A DNA stretch of 39,398 nucleotides from Candidatus Synechococcus spongiarum LMB bulk15M. GTDB lineage: Bacteria; Cyanobacteriota; Cyanobacteriia; PCC-6307; Cyanobiaceae. Positions within the stretch are counted from its first letter, which is position 1; each line of letters starts with the position of its first letter. Positions 8,937 to 17,629 of this stretch are shown piece by piece. The DNA is taken from NCBI GenBank assembly GCA_002018045.1, contig MWLD01000007.1, positions 17,376 through 56,773 of the forward strand. Reading direction: 5' to 3'. The notes below the pieces were generated by a model. It was not told the origin of the DNA and searched no databases. It saw only the letters and a program-made list of their open reading frames with translations. The translations under genes and the position numbers were made by a program.

Positions 8937-9704
8937 CTAGAGCCATACGCGTCGGGGCTTGAGATCAAGCGTCTGGATGCGCCGGTTGATCTCCTCGTAG
9001 GCATCAACCAATCCACCAAGGCCCTGACGAAATCTGTCTTTGTCAAGAATACGTCCCGGGCTGTCAGGACTCTGCCGCTCATCCCAGAGGCGACAATTGT
9101 CCGGGCTGAGTTCATCGGCGAGCCGGAGTTGGCCCGAGGCGTCCCGGCCGAACTCCAGCTTGAGGTCCACCAGATCCAGCGCAAGCTTGCCCAAGACCTG
9201 ATGCAAAGTACGGTTGACCTGTCGGGCCATGGTCTCCAGTTGACTCCGCTCCCGGGATGTGACGATGTTTAAGGTGGCCAGCCGGGCCTCGCTGAGGAAG
9301 GGATCCCCCAAGGCGTCGTCCTTGAAGTAAAGGTCCAACAGAGGTGGCTCCAGTTGTTGCCCCGCTACGGTGGGGAGTTGCCGCAGCAGAGAGCCCGCTG
9401 CCCGGTTCCGTAAGACCACTTCCAGAGGAATCATGCGCAGGGGCCGGACCAGCATCCACCCATCGCCCAGCAGTCCCTGGAAATGGGTGGGCAGCCCCGA
9501 CTGCTCCAGAAGGGTGAAGAGCTGGGCTGAAATCCGGCAATTGAGCTTACCTTTGCCAGGCAAGCGAACCTGGTGACGACCGTTGGATGCCGTTGCCGTG
9601 TCCTTGAACTCCACAGCGCAAAGCCGGGGATCGGTTGTGGCATGAAATCGCTTGGCCTTCCCTTCATGGAGAAGGGAGCCAAGGGCAAGGGCCGGGGTAT
9701 CCAT
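8937..9704 (-). CDS. purC: Phosphoribosylaminoimidazole-succinocarboxamide synthase (SAICAR synthetase)
   Basis: PurC ligates aspartate to carboxyaminoimidazole ribotide with ATP in de novo purine synthesis. Recognisable motifs are LLHEGKAKRFH, EFKDTATASNG, GKGKLNCRISAQLF, the basic MIPLEVVLRNRAAGSL, LVDLKLEFGRD and ELSPDNCRLWD. The ATG at 9704 gives 255 residues. The frame can be read from a TTG at 9719, but the ATG is preferred. It faces away from purD across about 79 bases, so two purine genes are transcribed divergently from a shared control region, an arrangement familiar in picocyanobacteria. Confidence 0.96.
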   Translation of the reverse strand: MDTPALALGSLLHEGKAKRFHATTDPRLCAVEFKDTATASNGRHQVRLPGKGKLNCRISAQLFTLLEQSGLPTHFQGLLGDGWMLVRPLRMIPLEVVLRNRAAGSLLRQLPTVAGQQLEPPLLDLYFKDDALGDPFLSEARLATLNIVTSRERSQLETMARQVNRTLHQVLGKLALDLVDLKLEFGRDASGQLRLADELSPDNCRLWDERQSPDSPGRILDKDRFRQGLGGLVDAYEEINRRIQTLDLKPRRVWL

Positions 9705-9783
9705 GATCGGCACATGCAACGTTCGGTTCGACAGACCAAGCTAAGGGGAAGCGCATCCGCGCACCCGCGAAGATTCCGGATCC

Positions 9784-11082
9784 ATGACTGCAAACATCCT
9801 GGTGATTGGCTCAGGTGGTCGTGAACACGCCCTGGCCTGGGCTTTGTCCAGAAGTCCGGGTGTCGAGGCGGTTTGGGTGGCGCCAGGCAACGGGGGCATG
9901 GTCAGTCCTGCAACAGGGGGATCGGCGGCCATTGCCGTGGTGCCGGTGGCCGCAGACGATGGCACGGGAATCGTCGGATTCTGCCGGGACAAGGCCGTCA
10001 CACTGGTGGTGATCGGACCCGAGGCGCCTCTGGCTGCAGGTCTGGCAGATGAGCTGCGTGAACAGGGCCTGACGGTATTCGGTCCTGGCGCTGACGGGGC
10101 CCAACTGGAGGCCAGCAAAGCCTGGGCAAAGCAACTCATGACCCAGGCCGGTGTGCCCACGGCCCCCAGTTGGGTGGTGACCAGCCGGACGGAAGGCCTG
10201 GACCTGCTCCACCGTCTGGGGCGTCCTCCGGTGGTGAAGGCCGACGGGCTGGCTGCGGGAAAGGGGGTGACCGTGGCCAGCACCATGGCCGAGGCTGAAG
10301 CCGCTGTGGATCGGGCCTTTGCCGGAGCTTTCGGCCGTGCGGGGGAACAGCTTGTACTGGAGGAGCGATTGGAAGGCCCGGAGGTGTCCGTGCTTGCCCT
10401 CTGTGATGGGCGGGATCTGGTCCTGCTCCCCCCTGCCCAGGACCACAAGCGCATCGGCGAAGGCGACACCGGACCCAACACCGGCGGCATGGGGGCCTAC
10501 GCTCCGGTCCCGTTCCTGGACCAACAGGCCCTGGAGCACATGCGCAGCACCGTTTTCCTGCCCGTGCTGGCGGCCATTCGGGATCGGGGAATCGACTACC
10601 GTGGCGTCATCTATGCGGGCATGATGCTCACAGCCACAGGTCCCAAGGTGATCGAGTTCAACTGTCGCTTTGGCGATCCGGAGTGTCAGTGCGTTTTACC
10701 CCTGCTGGACGGCAACCTGGCCGCTGTGCTCCAGGCTTGCGCCCTTGGTCAACTGGCGGAAGCCCCAGCCCTGAGCACCCGAAAGTCCGCGGCCTGCGCC
10801 TGTGTGGTGGCTGCCGCTGAAGGCTATCCCGGACCCGTTCGCCGTGGGGATCCCATCACGGACACTGGCAACGCAAGTTCCGAGGGTATGGTGTTCTACG
10901 CGGGTGTGAAGCGTGGGGAAACAGGACAGATCCAGACTGCTGGAGGGCGCGTCCTGGCCAGTGTGGGGCTGGGGGACGACTTTGACCAGGCCTTTGACCA
11001 GGCTTACAATCGCCTCGGTCGGATTGACTACGCTGGCAAAACGGTCCGCTCCGATATTGGCCACCAGGTGCGTCGACGCTGA
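9784..11082 (+). CDS. purD: Phosphoribosylamine-glycine ligase (GARS)
   Basis: PurD joins glycine to phosphoribosylamine with ATP, the second step of purine synthesis. The N-terminal MTANILVIGSGGREHALAWAL is the GARS N-domain. GPEAPLAAGLADELREQGL, VVKADGLAAGKGV and the ATP-grasp signature (DHKRIGEGDTGPNTGGMGAY, then FNCRFGDPECQCVLPLL) follow, with the C-domain after them. The 432 residues are full length. nblS begins 26 bases downstream in the same direction, so the two may share a transcript. Confidence 0.97.
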   Translation: MTANILVIGSGGREHALAWALSRSPGVEAVWVAPGNGGMVSPATGGSAAIAVVPVAADDGTGIVGFCRDKAVTLVVIGPEAPLAAGLADELREQGLTVFGPGADGAQLEASKAWAKQLMTQAGVPTAPSWVVTSRTEGLDLLHRLGRPPVVKADGLAAGKGVTVASTMAEAEAAVDRAFAGAFGRAGEQLVLEERLEGPEVSVLALCDGRDLVLLPPAQDHKRIGEGDTGPNTGGMGAYAPVPFLDQQALEHMRSTVFLPVLAAIRDRGIDYRGVIYAGMMLTATGPKVIEFNCRFGDPECQCVLPLLDGNLAAVLQACALGQLAEAPALSTRKSAACACVVAAAEGYPGPVRRGDPITDTGNASSEGMVFYAGVKRGETGQIQTAGGRVLASVGLGDDFDQAFDQAYNRLGRIDYAGKTVRSDIGHQVRRR

Positions 11083-11108
11083 GAAGCACTGCAGTAAAGC
11101 ACGACATC

Positions 11109-13516
11109 ATGGACATCCTGAACGTTCTGCTGACTGCGTTGCGGCAGTGGTGGTCGGAGTTCACGCTCCAAGCCAAGTTGCTGGCCCTGTCCACCCTTGT
11201 GGTGAGCCTCATCATGACGGGGCTCACCTTCTTTTCCTTGTCCTCCATCCAGTCGGATGCCCGCCTCAGCGACACCCGTTATGCCCGGGACGTGGGCCTG
11301 TTGCTGGCTGCCAACGTGACGTCCCTGGTTGCGGAAGGGCAGGATCGTCAGTTGATCACCGTAGCCAACCGCTTCTGGCAGCAGAGCAGCAGTATCCGCT
11401 ACATCCTCTTTGCCGACCCTGACGGGGTGATTTACCTGAGCTTCCCCCTCGACAACGTTGATGAGGACAGCACCCTGCTGCTGAGCCGTCGCATGGAGTT
11501 ACCGGACAGCATCTACGACCACCCCGGGAATCCTCTGGTGCGTCAGCACCTGGCCCCTGATGGGCAGGTCACCGACGTGTTTGTGCCCTTGACGGCCAAC
11601 GGGCAAAACCTGGGTGCCGTGGCTCTGGGCCTCAACCCCAATGAAGTGGTTCTCAACACAACAGCGTTAACCCGCAAGGTGACCATTACCGTGTTTATTG
11701 CCATCTGGGTGCTGGTGATTCTGGGGGCTGTCTTCAATGCCCTCACCATCACCCATCCCATCAAGGCACTGCTCCACGGGGTGCGCAAGATCACTGCTGG
11801 CCAGTTTTCTACTCGCATTGCCTTGCCCATGGGCGGTGAGCTGGGGGAGTTACTGGATGGATTTAATGCCATGGCCAGCCAACTGGAAGTTTATAAAGCA
11901 GCCAACATCGAGGAGATGAAGGCGGCCAATAAGGAACTCAAGGTGGCCCAGGCCCAGCAGCAGTCCCTCATTGTGATGGGCAGGTCACCGACGTGTTTGT
12001 GCCCTTGACGGCCAACGGGCAAAACCTGGGTGCCGTGGCTCTGGGCCTCAACCCCAATGAAGTGGTTCTCAACACAACAGCGTTAACCCGCAAGGTGACC
12101 ATTACCGTGTTTATTGCCATCTGGGTGCTGGTGATTCTGGGGGCTGTCTTCAATGCCCTCACCATCACCCATCCCATCAAGGCACTGCTCCACGGGGTGC
12201 GCAAGATCACTGCTGGCCAGTTTTCTACTCGCATTGCCTTGCCCATGGGCGGTGAGCTGGGGGAGTTACTGGATGGATTTAATGCCATGGCCAGCCAACT
12301 GGAAGTTTATAAAGCAGCCAACATCGAGGAGATGAAGGCGGCCAATAAGGAACTCAAGGTGGCCCAGGCCCAGCAGCAGTCCCTCATTGCCACCATGGCG
12401 GATGGGGCCATGCTGCTGGATGCCCGGGGATGTGTGGTGCTGGCTAACCCCACGTCCCAACGATTGTTCCGCTGGGAGGCCCGCAAGCTGGTGGGTGAAC
12501 CGCTGGTGAATCTGCTGCCTGAATCCTTGCTGATGGACGTGGGGGAAGCCCTGCAGCAGGTGTTGGCGGGTGAACATGCCACCCGGGATATCCGTTGTAG
12601 CTTCGGTTCCCCCACCCGCACCTTGCGCATTGTGCTGGTGGCGGTCACGGATCCCAGTAGCAATGCCCTTAAAGGTGTCACCGTCACGCTGCAGGACCTG
12701 AGCCGTGAGGTGGAACTCAATGCAGCCAAAAGCCACTTTATCAGTAACGTATCCCATGAGCTGCGGACCCCGCTGTTCAACATCAAGACCTATGTGGAAA
12801 CCCTTCACGATTTGTGGACACAAATCAGTGACGAGGAGCGCAGCGAATTTCTGGCCACAGCTAATGCGGAAACCGATCGCCTGACTCGCCTGGTCAACGA
12901 CGTGCTGGATCTTTCTCGTCTGGAGTCGGGTCAGGAGTTTCGCTTTGAACCCATGGAGTTGCGCCCGGCCCTGGAGCAGACCCTGCGCAACTACCGCCTC
13001 AATGCGTCCGACAAGGGTGTGCGGCTGCTCTGCGAGGTGGAACCCACCCTGCCACGGGTTCAGGCCAACTTCGATCTCCTGCTCCAGGTGCTGGACAACC
13101 TGGTTGGCAATGCGCTCAAATTCACGCCGTCCGGCGGACTGATTTGCCTCCGGGCCTACCTCTGGCCTGATTCCTGTCCGGTACCCGACGTGAGCACCAG
13201 TGCCACCATCAACGACCTCACCTCCCGGATGCCACGGTTGCGGGTGGAGGTGTCGGATACGGGATGCGGCATGAACGAACTGGATCAAGCCCGGATCTTC
13301 GGGCGATTCTACCGGGCGGAGAACACGGTCCACACAGAGCAGGGGACCGGCCTTGGCCTCGCCATTGTGCGCAACATCATGGAGAAGCAGGGCAGCGTAC
13401 CCAAGCTGGTCAGCAAGCCCGGTGTTGGAACCACGTTCTGGTTTGAACTTCCCTTGGAAGGCAGCGACGACGACGAGTTGGCGCTGCTGGCGGAGCGGGT
13501 CCAGGCGGACACCTGA
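11109..13516 (+). pseudogene. nblS: NblS/Hik33-type sensor histidine kinase, frameshifted by tandem duplication
   Basis: NblS (Hik33, DspA, Ycf26) is the conserved cyanobacterial membrane kinase controlling high-light, nutrient and phycobilisome-degradation responses. The frame from ATG 11109 encodes TM1 (LALSTLVVSLIMTGLTF), an external sensor, TM2 (ITVFIAIWVLVILGAVF) and the HAMP domain, then stops at 12008. A second frame (from GTG 11993 or further in) repeats the end of the sensor, TM2 and HAMP, then continues with PAS (ATMADGAMLLDARG), the phospho-acceptor His in VSHELRTPLFNIK and the ATPase domain (GTGLGLAIVRNIMEK). The cause is a perfect 416-bp tandem duplication. Removing one copy restores one 663-residue frame, a normal NblS length. 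It is followed tail to tail by kaiC after 13 bases. Either a real mutation or an assembly error. Confidence 0.9.
11558..12389 (+). repeat. Perfect 416-bp tandem duplication inside nblS
   Basis: Bases 11558-11973 and 11974-12389 are identical by direct reading, with no mismatch. The bases just outside differ on both sides (11557 is c, 11973 is g; 12390 is c, 11974 is t), so the unit boundaries are exact. As 416 is not a multiple of three, the second copy puts the rest of nblS out of frame. The unit covers the end of the sensor domain, TM2, HAMP and the linker to PAS. Confidence 0.97.
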
Positions 13517-13529
13517 AACCACATGGCGA

Positions 13530-15083
13530 TTATTCCGCCGCGTCGCTCAGACTGACAATACGGCGAAGGCTTTGGCGCTCATCATCACTGATCCGGCTGG
13601 GGATTCCGCTGATGATCCGCTCAAAGTCCTTGAAGGAGTCCTTGATCTCGGCTCCCGTACTGCTAATGAGGAACTCACGGATGCCTTTGTCATGCCAGGA
13701 CCCTCGCATCTTGAACACATTGATGGCCCGCGACATTTCACCGCGAATCTCCACGTACTGCAGCAGCAGAATTGAATCGGTGATGGTGGAGATGTGGGAG
13801 TCGGTGATGGAATGGCTGCCCATGAACTCTTCGGAGGTATTGGTGAACAGCCCGGTAATTTCCTCCTGCTTGACATAGCCGGTGACACCAATGACGAACT
13901 GGCGAAAGGCGTTTTGACTCACACCCCGTGCCAGAGCCGAGAGGGAATCAATGGCTATACGGGTTGGCTTGAACTGCTCAATGGCGGTCTTGATGATCTG
14001 AAGATGGTCTTCCAGGCCCGTGGATTCGGGATAGGCGCAGATGATCTTCACAAGTCCCGCCTGCTCCATCTCCTCGAAATCCATGCCCCAACTGGTGGCG
14101 TTGCGCATCAACTGGGCGCGGGACTCCTCGTAGGCAAAGAGGACGGCCCGTTCTTTCATCCGATAGGCATCCTCAAGGAACTTGCTCACCAGAAGTGTTT
14201 TGCCTGTCCCTGTCGGTCCGGTGGCCAGGATGATGGAGTCTTTGAAAAAGCCACCGCCGCACATCTCGTCCAGGCGGGGAATCCCCGAACTGATGCGTGT
14301 GTTGGAAGAGCGGGACGTGAGCCGCATGGCTCCCAGAGCGAAAATATTGATCCCCTGCACGCCAATGGTGAAGGGGAATTCCCCTTTCATGTGGCTGGTG
14401 CCCCGCAGCTTGAGAATTTCACAGGTTCGCCGGCGCCGCTCCCCCTCCAGAACGTTGCGCAGGATGACCACGTTGTCGGAGACAAATTCCTCCACGCCAT
14501 AGCGGGCGATCGGACCGTACTCGTCAATGCGTTCCGTGGTCATCACCGTGGTCACTCCGATTTCCTTGAGCCGGGCGATCATGCGGAACACCTCGAGACG
14601 CACCACCGAGACAGCGTCGTATTGCTGAAAGACCGCGGTCACCGAATCGATGGCCACCCGTTTGGCTTTGTACTTGCGGATGGCGTAGTTGATGCGCTCA
14701 ATCAGACCGGACAGGTCGAAGCTGCCTGCCATGTCCTGGCCTTCCGGGTTTGGAGAGGCGTCCAGAACAAAGAGCTTGTCCTGCTGCACCAGCTCCTGGA
14801 GCGACCAGCCGAAGCTGCTGGCATTGCGCAGGATGTCAACGGGAGACTCCTCAAAGGTGACAAAGATTCCCGGCTCCCCGAACTGCTTGATGCCGTTGTA
14901 GAGAAAGTGGAGGGAGAATACGGTCTTGCCCGTGCCGGACGTGCCGCTAATGAGGGTGGCGCGACCCGTGGGCAGTCCCCCATGACAGATGTCGTCAAAG
15001 CCTTCAATGCCGGTGGGGACCTTCTGAACATGGCCGAATCCCTGGCTGCGGGGATCCGGTAGGGAGGAAAGCGGACTGGTCAT
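13530..15083 (-). CDS. kaiC: Circadian clock protein kinase KaiC
   Basis: KaiC is the hexameric autokinase/ATPase at the core of the cyanobacterial clock. The duplicated RecA-like domains are clear: CI Walker A GTSGTGKT (47-54) and CII Walker A GPTGTGKT (289-296). The adjacent phosphorylation sites are Ser432 and Thr433 in TDSHISTITDS, matching S431/T432 of S. elongatus. The CII end (EIRGEMSRAINVFKMRGSWH) and the C-terminal tail region (ERIISGIPSRISDDE) used by KaiA are present. The ATG at 15083 gives 517 residues; the open frame upstream overlaps kaiB and is not KaiC. It follows kaiB by 4 bases, so kaiA-kaiB-kaiC read as one unit. Confidence 0.98.
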   Translation of the reverse strand: MTSPLSSLPDPRSQGFGHVQKVPTGIEGFDDICHGGLPTGRATLISGTSGTGKTVFSLHFLYNGIKQFGEPGIFVTFEESPVDILRNASSFGWSLQELVQQDKLFVLDASPNPEGQDMAGSFDLSGLIERINYAIRKYKAKRVAIDSVTAVFQQYDAVSVVRLEVFRMIARLKEIGVTTVMTTERIDEYGPIARYGVEEFVSDNVVILRNVLEGERRRRTCEILKLRGTSHMKGEFPFTIGVQGINIFALGAMRLTSRSSNTRISSGIPRLDEMCGGGFFKDSIILATGPTGTGKTLLVSKFLEDAYRMKERAVLFAYEESRAQLMRNATSWGMDFEEMEQAGLVKIICAYPESTGLEDHLQIIKTAIEQFKPTRIAIDSLSALARGVSQNAFRQFVIGVTGYVKQEEITGLFTNTSEEFMGSHSITDSHISTITDSILLLQYVEIRGEMSRAINVFKMRGSWHDKGIREFLISSTGAEIKDSFKDFERIISGIPSRISDDERQSLRRIVSLSDAAE

Positions 15084-15087
15084 GGCC

Positions 15088-15426
15088 TCAGATTGCCTCT
15101 TCCGGGCCAGAATGCAACATATCGGTCTTATCGCCGGAAAGCTCCTCGAAGAGGAGATCCAGGCCAATGAGAACACGCTGGCGGTCCGATAGATCACCGA
15201 TAATGCGGCGCACCGGGGGCGGCAGAATTTTTGCCAACGTTGGCGTGGCCAGGATCTTGTCCTCTTCGGCAAGCTGGGGATTTTTCAGGACATCAATCAC
15301 CTTGAGGGCATAGACGCCTTTGAACTCTGTTTCCAGGATGTCCTTCAGGGTTTTGAGCGCTCGCATGGAGTTGGGCGTGTTGCCCGCCACGTAAAGCTTG
15401 AGAATGTAGGTTTTGCGAGGGCTCAT
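15088..15426 (-). CDS. kaiB: Circadian clock protein KaiB
   Basis: KaiB is a small thioredoxin-like, fold-switching protein that binds the CI ring of phosphorylated KaiC and sequesters KaiA. The sequence [20 protein letters not shown], the following [11 protein letters not shown], and [20 protein letters not shown] are characteristic. ATG 15426 gives 112 residues; its first base is shared with the kaiA stop (TGATG), which favours coupled translation. The acidic C-terminal tail ([19 protein letters not shown]) is longer than the core fold, as in many cyanobacterial KaiB proteins. It lies 4 bases upstream of kaiC. Confidence 0.97.
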   Translation of the reverse strand: MSPRKTYILKLYVAGNTPNSMRALKTLKDILETEFKGVYALKVIDVLKNPQLAEEDKILATPTLAKILPPPVRRIIGDLSDRQRVLIGLDLLFEELSGDKTDMLHSGPEEAI

Positions 15427-15809
15427 CAAGTGGTTTCCGGCGATCGGGTCGACTGGGAACTGGGTGGATCCATGGCCATGGCGTTGCGGTACGTCTCCGC
15501 CAAGCGTGCCATGACGTCAATGAGGGCCAAGCGGTAATCCTTCAGAAATGCGGTGCTATGCCCTTCCATTTTGAGCTGGGTGGCCAATTGATCCATGATC
15601 TGAATGTGGATCTTTACCAGCAGTTGAGCCGGCACGTCCGCAGAGAACGTAGTGGAAACGAAACGCTCTAGTGCTTCTTCCGCAGTGTCTGTCCGGTCAA
15701 AGTAGCTTCTCAGCAAAACCCGGTAGCGCTGCTTGAGGCTCTGCAACAGCTCCTGCTTGCCGGGTTCGGGCAGGTTGCAGAAAAAATTGCGACGATTACG
15801 CTCGTACAT
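15426..15809 (-). CDS. kaiA: KaiA, C-terminal KaiC-binding domain only
   Basis: KaiA promotes KaiC autophosphorylation by binding the KaiC C-terminal tail. This 127-residue product starts at ATG 15809 with [20 protein letters not shown]. It holds the helical dimerisation and KaiC-binding domain ([60 protein letters not shown]). Full-length KaiA (about 284 residues in S. elongatus) has an N-terminal pseudo-receiver domain, which is absent here. Upstream bases up to rplU cannot hold it, and no remnant was seen in the three minus-strand frames. The frame is technically open to 16070, but that stretch overlaps rplU and does not resemble KaiA. Short KaiA proteins are known in Nostoc-type cyanobacteria. 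Confidence 0.88.
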   Translation of the reverse strand: MYERNRRNFFCNLPEPGKQELLQSLKQRYRVLLRSYFDRTDTAEEALERFVSTTFSADVPAQLLVKIHIQIMDQLATQLKMEGHSTAFLKDYRLALIDVMARLAETYRNAMAMDPPSSQSTRSPETT

Positions 15810-15903
15810 CGTCTCAACGCTACACGTGCCAACACGATGCAATACAAGCAGCAGGGAGTAAAGCCAGACTACTGCAAGGCCTTCAACCCTACGGGGACAA
15901 GCC

Positions 15904-15931
15904 TTGACGGGAAGACGGGAAGACGTTAAGA
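15904..15931 (+). promoter_or_regulatory. Candidate promoter for rplU-rpmA
   Basis: TTGACG (15904-15909), a 16-base spacer and TTAAGA (15926-15931) resemble a sigma-70 promoter. It lies about 90 bases before the preferred rplU start, in the gap between divergent kaiA and rplU. The -35 match is good and the -10 match is moderate. This is a pattern match only. Confidence 0.3.
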
Positions 15932-16018
15932 CTATGGGTTCTTCATTCTGCTGGTCAGCACGTTTGGTTTGCAATGGGGTTTGTTCGCGAGCCCAGCCAA
16001 GCTGCGCCATTCTCGTCC

Positions 16019-16435
16019 ATGTCTTCATCGTCAGCTTCTCCGTCGGGCAACGACAACGCAAGCGCCACACAACCTTCTCCAGCCCCTGCCGCCGACCCCG
16101 TCGGCACGTACGCCATCGTTGAGGCCTCTGGCAAGCAGTTCTGGCTCCAGCCTGGACGCTACTACGATCTGGACCGCCTTGACGTCGCAGTGGATGAGAC
16201 GTTACGGCTTGATCAGGTGCTCATGGTGCGTTCCGGCGCCGGGATCACCGTGGGGACTCCCTACGTGAAAGGCGGGCAGATCAACCTGACGGTTCTGGCC
16301 CATCGCCGTGGACCCAAACTCCTTGTCTACAAGATGCGCCGCAAGAAGAAAACCCGCAGCAAGCGAGGGCATCGACAGGCCCTGACCCGTGTGCGCGTGG
16401 ATTCCATCACTGTGGCGGGGCAACCCCTGGCCTGA
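16019..16435 (+). CDS. rplU: 50S ribosomal protein L21
   Basis: L21 binds 23S rRNA in the large ribosomal subunit. The core [20 protein letters not shown], then [18 protein letters not shown]-like [20 protein letters not shown] and [20 protein letters not shown] are typical. The ATG at 16019 gives 138 residues with a Ser/Ala/Pro-rich N-terminal extension of about 28 residues, as in marine picocyanobacterial L21. An in-frame ATG at 15974 would add 15 residues. rpmA follows after 44 bases, the usual rplU-rpmA pair. Confidence 0.96.
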   Translation: MSSSSASPSGNDNASATQPSPAPAADPVGTYAIVEASGKQFWLQPGRYYDLDRLDVAVDETLRLDQVLMVRSGAGITVGTPYVKGGQINLTVLAHRRGPKLLVYKMRRKKKTRSKRGHRQALTRVRVDSITVAGQPLA

Positions 16436-16479
16436 TCCCGTCTCCCGACCCTTCCCTTCTCTTTCTCTTTTGCACTTCA

Positions 16480-16743
16480 ATGGCCCATAAAAAAGGCACC
16501 GGCTCCACCCGCAACGGTCGTGATTCCAATGCCAAGCGTCTCGGCGTCAAGCGTTACGGCGGTGAGCGAGTCCATGCGGGATCCATCCTGATTCGTCAAC
16601 GGGGGACTGCCATCCTTCCCGGCGAGAACGTGGGTCGCGGACGGGACGACACCCTCTTTGCTCTGGTGGATGGCGTTGTCGGCTTTCAGACCATTCGTCG
16701 CAAAGGCACCTGCCGCAAGCGGGTTCAGGTGGTTCCCGCCTGA
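16480..16743 (+). CDS. rpmA: 50S ribosomal protein L27
   Basis: L27 lies near the peptidyl-transferase centre of the 50S subunit. The sequence [60 protein letters not shown] and [20 protein letters not shown] is an ordinary full-length L27 of 87 residues. There is no N-terminal leader of the kind cleaved in Firmicutes. It is co-directional with rplU and ends 30 bases from the convergent gene at 16774. Confidence 0.98.
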   Translation: MAHKKGTGSTRNGRDSNAKRLGVKRYGGERVHAGSILIRQRGTAILPGENVGRGRDDTLFALVDGVVGFQTIRRKGTCRKRVQVVPA

Positions 16744-16773
16744 CGATGTACGGTGTGTCGCAGGCAGCAGAGC

Positions 16774-17565
16774 TTAGCGACCAGGGCCAGGAGATTCTTC
16801 GCTGGAACTGATTGCCCCCAGTTCCCGGCCCTGCCCCGGGATGTCCAGATGCTGACGCAGCCAACCCACCAGCCAGTAGCAGGGCAGAGTGTCTGCCAGG
16901 GCACAGAGGAACTTGAAGCTGTACCCGGTCAGGACGAACCCAGCCAGTTGGGGCAGGACGGCCTGGCTGGACGACAGGGGCAGCACGTCACTGCTGAGGT
17001 GGGTGACGAGCACCACGACGCTGGTGTCTACCAGTTGGCTCACCATGGTGGAGCCGTTGTTGCGCAGCCAGAGGTAGCGACCACGGGTAAGGCGCTTCCA
17101 GGCGTGGAATAGCCGCACGTCCGTAAGCTGGGCCGTTAGATACGCCACCATGGATGCCATGGTGGTGCCCATGGTGAGCCGCCGCAACTCGAAAAACAGG
17201 GGCTGACGACCTGCCTCGTCCACAGCAGGCAAGCCCGTGGTGGGGTCGATCTGCTCGAATCCCGGCAGTATGCCCCCAAACCAGACAACCAGCAGAATCC
17301 AGACGTTCACCAGTAGACCCACCCACACCAGTTGAGAGGCGCGCCGTTCTCCCCAGATCTCGCTGATGACATCGGTGCAAAGAAAGGTGATGGGATAGGG
17401 CAATACCCCTATCGTCACAACGATGGGGAACGGTCCAATCCGGCCGAAGTTGATGAAACGGCTCAGCCCCAACACGTTCAGCAGACTCATACTGCCAAGA
17501 AACAGGCCCGACAACACCAGAAACGCCAGTTCGCGGCGGGTGTTCAACCGATTTTGGGACGGCAT
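16774..17565 (-). CDS. yhhQ: VUT/YhhQ-family queuosine precursor transporter
   Basis: This 263-residue protein has about six hydrophobic segments, for example LAFLVLSGLFLGSMSLLNVL, IGPFPIVVTIGVLPYPITFL and QLVWVGLLVNVWILLVVWFG. It has the family signature LPYPITFLCTDVISEIWGE, and RYLWLRNNGSTMVSQLVDTS near the middle. The family (VUT, YhhQ) imports 7-cyano-7-deazaguanine-type precursors of queuosine across the inner membrane. It is divergent from truB, 64 bases away, and convergent with rpmA. Both truB and queuosine act on tRNA modification, but shared regulation is not shown. The substrate is known for E. coli YhhQ and is inferred here. Confidence 0.88.
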   Translation of the reverse strand: MPSQNRLNTRRELAFLVLSGLFLGSMSLLNVLGLSRFINFGRIGPFPIVVTIGVLPYPITFLCTDVISEIWGERRASQLVWVGLLVNVWILLVVWFGGILPGFEQIDPTTGLPAVDEAGRQPLFFELRRLTMGTTMASMVAYLTAQLTDVRLFHAWKRLTRGRYLWLRNNGSTMVSQLVDTSVVVLVTHLSSDVLPLSSSQAVLPQLAGFVLTGYSFKFLCALADTLPCYWLVGWLRQHLDIPGQGRELGAISSSEESPGPGR

Positions 17566-17629
17566 ACCGTGGACTTGGGAGCGGTGCTTCAGCCACCAGA
17601 TGCTAGGTGGTGGTCAAACCGGGAGCACC

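Noticed and set aside
11993-13516. Reading nblS as two independent paralogous kinase genes
   Set aside because: The overlap is a perfect 416-bp copy at DNA level, including silent positions, so it is one gene with a duplication, not two diverged genes.
13794-15062. A 422-codon frame antisense to kaiC
   Set aside because: It is a GC-rich shadow of a highly conserved gene; it has no family features.
15810-16070. Long start for kaiA at 16070
   Set aside because: It needs a non-ATG start inside rplU on the other strand, and the added residues do not resemble the KaiA pseudo-receiver.
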